In this document: positions 7,001 to 10,118 of the stretch, piece by piece
Layout of the letters: each line of letters starts with the position of its first letter
Numbering within the stretch: position 1 is the first letter of the stretch
NCBI GenBank assembly: GCA_020442095.1
Contig: JAGRKY010000245.1
Coordinates: forward strand, 1-10,118
Length of the DNA stretch: 10,118 bases
DNA from: Bauldia sp.
GTDB lineage: Bacteria; Pseudomonadota; Alphaproteobacteria; Rhizobiales; Kaistiaceae
Reading direction: 5' to 3'
Made by a program: the position numbers and the translations under genes
The notes under the pieces: model-generated
The model's input: only the letters and a program-made list of their open reading frames with translations
The model's database searches: none
Told to the model about the DNA's origin: nothing

Positions 7001-8045
7001 GGCGGAAGCGGAGCTGCAGGCGGCGCTGGCGAGTTGCGATGCCGGGCGTCTCAACACGGTCCGCGCCCGGGCAACCGGCGAAACCCACGCGTGGTTCGTG
7101 GCGGCGATCGCCCGGGTCGACGACGGACTGGCGCGATGCGGCACGCAGGTCGAGAACCAGTGCGAGATGCTGCAGACGTCGTTCGCCGCGGCCAACGAAC
7201 AGTTCATCGCCGGGAATTTCGATGCCGTGGTGGTGGCGCTTGAAGAAATGACGGCCCGGACCGCCCGGCCGGAGTCCGTCGCGGGGTGCGAGGATCTCGC
7301 CGGCCGGATTCCGGGCGCCGCCGCATTCGTTCAGAAGGTGATGGGCATGGTCGGCCGGGCCGAGGCGGCGATCGCCTCCTGCGACGCGGCGGAGATTGAG
7401 GACGCGCTGGCGATCATCCAGGAGTCCGGACCGAACAACGTCCGGGTGGAGGAGGTCAAGACGCGGCTCGTGGCGGCGCAAGACGCGTGTCGACCGCCGG
7501 CAGTGGCGCCCGAGCCGGCGACAACGGCCGAACTGGCGCCGGATACGGACGAGGGGGCCGGCGCCCTCGCAATCCTCCGCGACGTGGTGGCGAAAATGAA
7601 AGGCGGCGAGACCGGCGACCAGGTCTTGACCTCCTCCGCCGCCAGTGGCGATCACCGCACTGCGACGGTAGCCAGCGTCTGGGAGTCGACGAACCGGACG
7701 AACGACGTGCCGTCCTCGATCGTGACGATGGGCATCAGGATTACGGTCACCCGATACGAGACCGACGGAGAAGCGGCGCCGTCGCCGCAACGGGGTGAGG
7801 AAGCCGTCTCGGACGATCTCTTGCTCGGATTCCCCTACGTGATCTCGACTGGTGGCGACAAGGGGAAGAGGCATGCGGCGATACGGTTTGCAAAAGACCG
7901 CGTCCGCGTCGAGGTCGTCACCGACGAGACCGGCTTCACCGTGCTCAACAAGGATGGCGAGAGCGACCGTGGATATGCGTTCGCGGGCGTCGCGACCGTA
8001 ATGCTTGGAAAATTCATCTTCGAAAACATCGATCCGGACCTGTAG
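4095..8045 (+). CDS. Very large exported multidomain protein with cysteine-phased helical repeats, function unknown
   Basis: This 1316-residue protein belongs to no family I can name. It has a signal peptide (RR at 6-7, hydrophobic core about 10-23, APAEA-QQ cleavage near 27/28) and no later membrane segment, so it is likely periplasmic or secreted. Regions in order: a helical N-terminal part (about 45-345); a mixed part with YFFYDGSSFVEAENP (391-405); a helical linker to about 550; a beta domain (556-640) with VVLEGRVLNGDRLPIPGASL and DDAGRFSVFAV, typical of carboxypeptidase-regulatory-like folds; a Pro/Glu linker (658-684); four helical repeats with phased cysteines (690-1132); a Pro/Ala/Thr linker; and a beta-rich C-terminal domain (about 1157-1316). 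All 20 cysteines lie in the exported part. The ATG at 4095 is 1 bp after the upstream stop and has only weak Shine-Dalgarno character (CTAGG), suggesting translational coupling; an ATG at 4101 is the alternative. No catalytic motif, cell-wall anchor or lipobox is seen. A scaffold or binding role is only a guess. Confidence 0.88.
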   Translation: MGMFGRRALRGALVAIPFVLAFAPAEAQQAGRASVSATAGAPNAVFVDVPNEPCIFLYGSLSDRITGLDLDFGPVKFDQRAYFLKYCREKTDDLVARIRAPFEAARDRAQEAVDQASSELTGGFWKFMAEQLYARLPPEEQARYAPGSPEVQALAHRWLNEAPEEEFGTYVAAYLTAGGQQSRLLNAWKAYVDLANGESRTILAGISRLLTDAKTRLDQILLARQRIAEEPDTPIADIMTEVGLSGAWFETFKSHEAEIRGLDSTYRLSEAMRIVSRAMGAEDQSEKVRTFFQLMGLSGDLLAETNQPLFAFVGQIIRDYANVANQALDNALALDGLIQQRNGFCLGEGVPSRDIRQVYFVERGILACPLSYGAWPLKHVYQSQGAGPTRYFFYDGSSFVEAENPSGQDGVIAASRLIADAIALGYPVVSDPDSHIARVAEVYNTTNPGGVPGLMANAREIVATIEAAAAAVDDLHRPGDACSVDQVLSAVARNAGFSSDSFLRDLANGGADRLASAIAASFIAFEGRFGPGVTRGDGANAYETYADLAGALSRASVVVLEGRVLNGDRLPIPGASLDIAVGGGGPVPGCAVSQADDAGRFSVFAVGEGRSLSISVQARTPEADGVRETFDVNYFIRNASAFAERGGGVTARAESDVFVPGAEAPAVETVIEEEPVAPPPDVAAERAAACRVIDAAVMGARSELAAGLLDRLPEAQSRIDEAVGAEANLDACGPETAAAVAEAREMVAIAHQAFMSAESLLGQCELSALTAGRAALRPVSGINYDALTRRLDYAADGIRYFDEALSFYQDNLLGPAAEMLKSLPGLFGPDCQNYKERAEQGLQKIATLQQFDARLVAAIDACDIGRLEAMNAEIADRDHRYFAEARGRVAAALSSCGGQRAGETAALNCEAATAALNKARASYKANDLGQASSQLALAQGFLDPAASQLCPDIGPRIAQGNANIAALQQAEAELQAALASCDAGRLNTVRARATGETHAWFVAAIARVDDGLARCGTQVENQCEMLQTSFAAANEQFIAGNFDAVVVALEEMTARTARPESVAGCEDLAGRIPGAAAFVQKVMGMVGRAEAAIASCDAAEIEDALAIIQESGPNNVRVEEVKTRLVAAQDACRPPAVAPEPATTAELAPDTDEGAGALAILRDVVAKMKGGETGDQVLTSSAASGDHRTATVASVWESTNRTNDVPSSIVTMGIRITVTRYETDGEAAPSPQRGEEAVSDDLLLGFPYVISTGGDKGKRHAAIRFAKDRVRVEVVTDETGFTVLNKDGESDRGYAFAGVATVMLGKFIFENIDPDL
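6162..7490 (+). repeat. Four degenerate protein repeats of about 107-110 residues with phased cysteines
   Basis: Within the large exported protein, cysteines fall at residues 690, 732, 764 (unit 1); 831, 862, 896 (unit 2); 909, 950, 981, 1015 (unit 3); and 1023, 1065, 1096, 1132 (unit 4). The steps are 41-42, 31-32 and 34-36 residues in every unit where both positions exist. Sequence supports the spacing. The third cysteine sits in DACDIGRLEAM, ASCDAGRLNTV and ASCDAAEIEDA. The fourth ends RVAAALSSC, RVDDGLARC and RLVAAQDAC. Units 3 and 4 open NCEAATAALNKARASYKAND and QCEMLQTSFAAANEQFIAGN. The segments are helical and TPR-like in feel. Unit 1 lacks the fourth cysteine and unit 2 lacks the first. 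Divergence at the protein level is high, so this is an old duplication rather than a DNA repeat. Confidence 0.8.
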
Positions 8046-8070
8046 TCCCGACGCTGCCACCGGTCATGGC

Positions 8071-8089
8071 CGGGACGTTGGCGGTCCCG
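8071..8089. terminator. Hairpin between convergent genes, candidate terminator
   Basis: CGGGAC (8071-8076) and GTCCCG (8084-8089) pair perfectly around a 7-nt loop in the 66-bp gap between the large exported gene and bpt, which converge here. There is no T-tract, so termination is inferred from position. Confidence 0.45.
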
Positions 8090-8111
8090 ATCGAACCTGC
8101 CGGGCGTTTGC

Positions 8112-8858
8112 CTAGTCCACCCGCACCCACCCGCGGGCCATCAGGTGCTCCTGGGGCTTGAAGCGGCGCTTGTAGCTCATCTTCGGCGAATCCTCGACCC
8201 AGTAGCCGAGATAGACGTAGGGGAGCCCCATCTTCCGGGCGCGGTTGATGTGGTCGAGGATCATGAAGGTCCCGAGCCCGCGGTCGGTATAGGCCGGGTC
8301 GTAGAAGGAATAGACCATCGACAGGCCGTCGGCGAGGACGTCGGTCAATGCGGCGGCGACCAGCGGCCCGTCGCCGCGTCCGGTGAAGGCCGTGTCGGGG
8401 CCGCGGAAGCGGTACTCGATCATTTGCGTGGTGACGTAGGATTCGCCGACCATCATCGCGTAGTCGAGGACCGACATGTCGGCCATCCCGCCCTCGGCAT
8501 GGCGGGAATCGAGGTAGCGCCGGAAAAGCGAATACTGGTCCGAGGAGGGACTCGCGGCGGTGCTTGCGCCGATGATGTCGCGGTTGCGGCGCATGACGCG
8601 GGCCATGCTCTTCGTGGTGACGAAGGAGTCGACGATGGTCCGCACCGAGATGCACGCCCGGCAGCCTTCGCAGGCCGGCCGGTAGGCGATGTTCTGGCTC
8701 CGCCGGAAGCCGCCCTGGGTAAGGATGTCGTTCAGCGCCACCGCCCGGTCGCCGACGAGATGCGTGAACACCTTCCGCTCGAGACGATCCCTGAGATAGG
8801 GGCAGGGCGCCGGGGCGGTCAGGTAGAATTGCGGTGTGTCGGTCGGCTGGTGGGTCAT
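8112..8858 (-). CDS. bpt: Aspartate/glutamate leucyltransferase (Bpt, N-degron pathway)
   Basis: Bpt transfers leucine from leucyl-tRNA to proteins with N-terminal Asp or Glu, marking them for ClpS/ClpAP degradation in the cytoplasm. Its fold is related to eukaryotic arginyltransferase ATE1, and it is often annotated that way. The 248-residue length is normal for the family. Visible hallmarks are the N-terminal [14 protein letters not shown], the [20 protein letters not shown] segment followed by C-x2-C-x2-C (C63, C66, C69; CEGCRAC), and the GNAT-like part with [40 protein letters not shown] and KPQEHL. The start at 8858 agrees with the family's usual N-terminus. The Shine-Dalgarno is weak. 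It lies 24 bp downstream of the transporter gene on the same strand, so co-transcription is likely. It is convergent with the large exported gene. The internal substrate preference cannot be read from sequence alone. Confidence 0.94.
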   Translation of the reverse strand: MTHQPTDTPQFYLTAPAPCPYLRDRLERKVFTHLVGDRAVALNDILTQGGFRRSQNIAYRPACEGCRACISVRTIVDSFVTTKSMARVMRRNRDIIGASTAASPSSDQYSLFRRYLDSRHAEGGMADMSVLDYAMMVGESYVTTQMIEYRFRGPDTAFTGRGDGPLVAAALTDVLADGLSMVYSFYDPAYTDRGLGTFMILDHINRARKMGLPYVYLGYWVEDSPKMSYKRRFKPQEHLMARGWVRVD

Positions 8859-8882
8859 GCCACTAGGGGATCCGAATGGGTG

Positions 8883-10118
8883 TCACCACAAACCATAATA
8901 CCAAGGGCCGACCACGGAATAGACCAGCCACATCAGAAGCACCAACGGTGATCCACCGATAAGATAGTCGCGGAAGCGGTAGTGGCCGGGGCCCATGACC
9001 AGCATGTTGGTCTGGTAGCCGATCGGCGTCGCGAAGGCGCAGCTCGCCGCGAGAATCACCGCGACGACGAAGGGAATCGGGTCGTTGCCCGTCTTCAGGG
9101 CGAGCTGGACCGCGATCGGGGTGAAAAGCACCGCGGTGGCGTTGTTGCTGAGGAAATTCGTCAGGATCGCGACGATCAGGAACATCACCGACAGCGTGAT
9201 GCTGACCGGATAGGACGACACCGCGTCGATGGCGGAATTGGCGATGAAGACGGCGCCTCCGGTCGCTTCCAGGGCCGCGGCGGCGGCAAGGGAGGCGCCG
9301 ACCATCAGGTAGATGCGGTGGTCGAAGGAGCGGATCGCCTGGCGGATGTTGAGGCATCCCGCCGCGATCATGGCGAAGGCGGCGGCCAGTGCGCCGATGA
9401 CGATCGGGCCGATGCCGCTGGCCGCATAGGCGACCATCAGGACGAAAATGACCAGCGCCCGCTTGGCGTAGCGGCGGGTCGGCAGGTCGGCGGCCGACCA
9501 TTCGAGCAGCAGGAGGTCGCGGTTGAGCCGCAGCCCCTCGATCGCCTCGCGGGTCCCGCCCACCAGCAGCACGTCGCCGGCCTCGAGGCGGATGTCGCTG
9601 AGCGGCATCCGCGGCATGCGGCTCCTCCGCTCGACGCCGAGGACGACGGTGCCGGTGTCGAGATGGATGGCGGCCTGCTCGATGGTCCGTCCGATCAGCC
9701 GCGAGCCGGGGGCGACCACCGCTTCGGCGAGGGTCACGTCCTTGGTCGGCATGGTAGGGGCGGCGGTCTCGCCGTTGGCCTCGCCGTGCTCGTGGGCGGC
9801 CGCGGCGGCGCCTTCCGAGATCGCCCGGGTGATCGCGCTCCGCGTCGCGGCGACGATGACGGTGTCGCCCGGCCGCAAGGTCAGGTTCTCGAAGGGCGGC
9901 AGGAAGGGGTGCTCGCCGCGCTGGACGAGCCGGACCGTCATGTCCTTCAGCGCCGGGAACATGCCGGAAACCGAGGAGATGCCGGCGAGCGGATGGCCGT
10001 AGGTGACGTCGATCTGGGCGATGAACTGCTTGCCGCTGCCGCCGGTCATCTGGTCGGCCATGCCGGCCCGTGCCGGCAGGAAGCGGGGCAGGATCAGCGC
10101 CACATAGGCGAAGCCGAA
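8883..10118 (-). CDS. SLC13-family (DASS-type) permease with two RCK_C domains, 5'-truncated by the window edge
   Basis: This is an inner-membrane transporter of the divalent anion/Na+ symporter superfamily. The frame is open to the window edge, giving 411 visible residues; the first several membrane helices are missing, and family members are usually near 590 residues. Two cytoplasmic RCK_C (TrkA-C) domains come first, at about residues 32-99 (ending LRPGDTVIVAATRSAITRAI) and 126-197 (RLIGRTIEQAAI, then IRLEAGDVLLVGGTREAIEG). They are separated by a linker rich in Ala, His and Glu. The C-terminal transport half has about six hydrophobic segments and the family signatures LTNFLSNNATAVLFTPIAV (about 319-337) and ATPIGYQTNMLVMGPGHYRF followed by RDYLIGGSPL (about 363-392). 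The substrate is not certain: relatives move dicarboxylates, citrate or sulfate, and members with internal RCK_C domains are often annotated as sulfate or generic anion permeases. The GTG at 10103 is internal, not the start. Confidence 0.92.
   Translation of the reverse strand, partial: FGFAYVALILPRFLPARAGMADQMTGGSGKQFIAQIDVTYGHPLAGISSVSGMFPALKDMTVRLVQRGEHPFLPPFENLTLRPGDTVIVAATRSAITRAISEGAAAAAHEHGEANGETAAPTMPTKDVTLAEAVVAPGSRLIGRTIEQAAIHLDTGTVVLGVERRSRMPRMPLSDIRLEAGDVLLVGGTREAIEGLRLNRDLLLLEWSAADLPTRRYAKRALVIFVLMVAYAASGIGPIVIGALAAAFAMIAAGCLNIRQAIRSFDHRIYLMVGASLAAAAALEATGGAVFIANSAIDAVSSYPVSITLSVMFLIVAILTNFLSNNATAVLFTPIAVQLALKTGNDPIPFVVAVILAASCAFATPIGYQTNMLVMGPGHYRFRDYLIGGSPLVLLMWLVYSVVGPWYYGLW

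Noticed and set aside
5559..8060. An 833-codon open frame antisense to the large exported gene
   Set aside because: Its translation is dominated by Arg, Gly, His and Leu with no domain, and it mirrors the codon bias of the plus-strand gene. Long antisense frames of this kind are common in GC-rich DNA. The plus-strand frame has a signal peptide, ordered domains and a repeat pattern.
1..10118. CRISPR arrays, tRNA or rRNA genes, insertion-sequence ends, phage genes
   Set aside because: I saw no spaced direct repeats, no tRNA-like cloverleaf, no transposase or integrase motif and no terminal inverted repeats in either strand.

Overview
The window is GC-rich DNA with codons strongly biased to G or C at the third position. 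It carries a ParC of alphaproteobacterial type and a Bpt leucyl-transferase gene, so the source is most likely an alphaproteobacterium, perhaps of the Rhizobiales or Rhodospirillales. That assignment is inferred from protein style and gene neighbourhood, not from a ribosomal RNA.

Layout. Positions 1-1728 hold the 3' two thirds of parC (topoisomerase IV subunit A, + strand, 5' end outside the window). A perfect 11-bp hairpin separates it from a convergent small gene on the minus strand (1774-2118), a probable dimeric alpha/beta-barrel protein of unknown function. A 151-bp divergent gap follows, then a GAF-type LuxR-family regulator (about 2270-3439, +). After a 129-bp gap come two exported proteins that form a tight two-gene operon with 1 bp between them: a 174-residue protein (3569-4093) and a 1316-residue protein (4095-8045). 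A convergent hairpin region ends the block. The right end is a minus-strand pair: an SLC13-type transporter with two RCK_C domains (8883-10118, 5' end outside the window) followed 24 bp later by bpt (8112-8858).

The outer genes are ordinary housekeeping genes. The 1.8-8.0 kb interior looks like an accessory block set between parC and bpt, which I recall as near neighbours in several Rhizobiales genomes.

The part most worth attention is the two-gene exported cassette. Neither protein matches a family I recognise. The large one has a signal peptide, a long helical N-terminal region, a carboxypeptidase-regulatory-like beta domain, a stalk rich in Pro and Glu, four cysteine-phased helical repeats of about 107-110 residues, and a beta-rich C-terminal domain. 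All its cysteines lie in the exported part and their number is even (20), as expected for a disulfide-stabilised periplasmic or surface protein. The upstream LuxR-type regulator is a candidate controller of the cassette, by position only.
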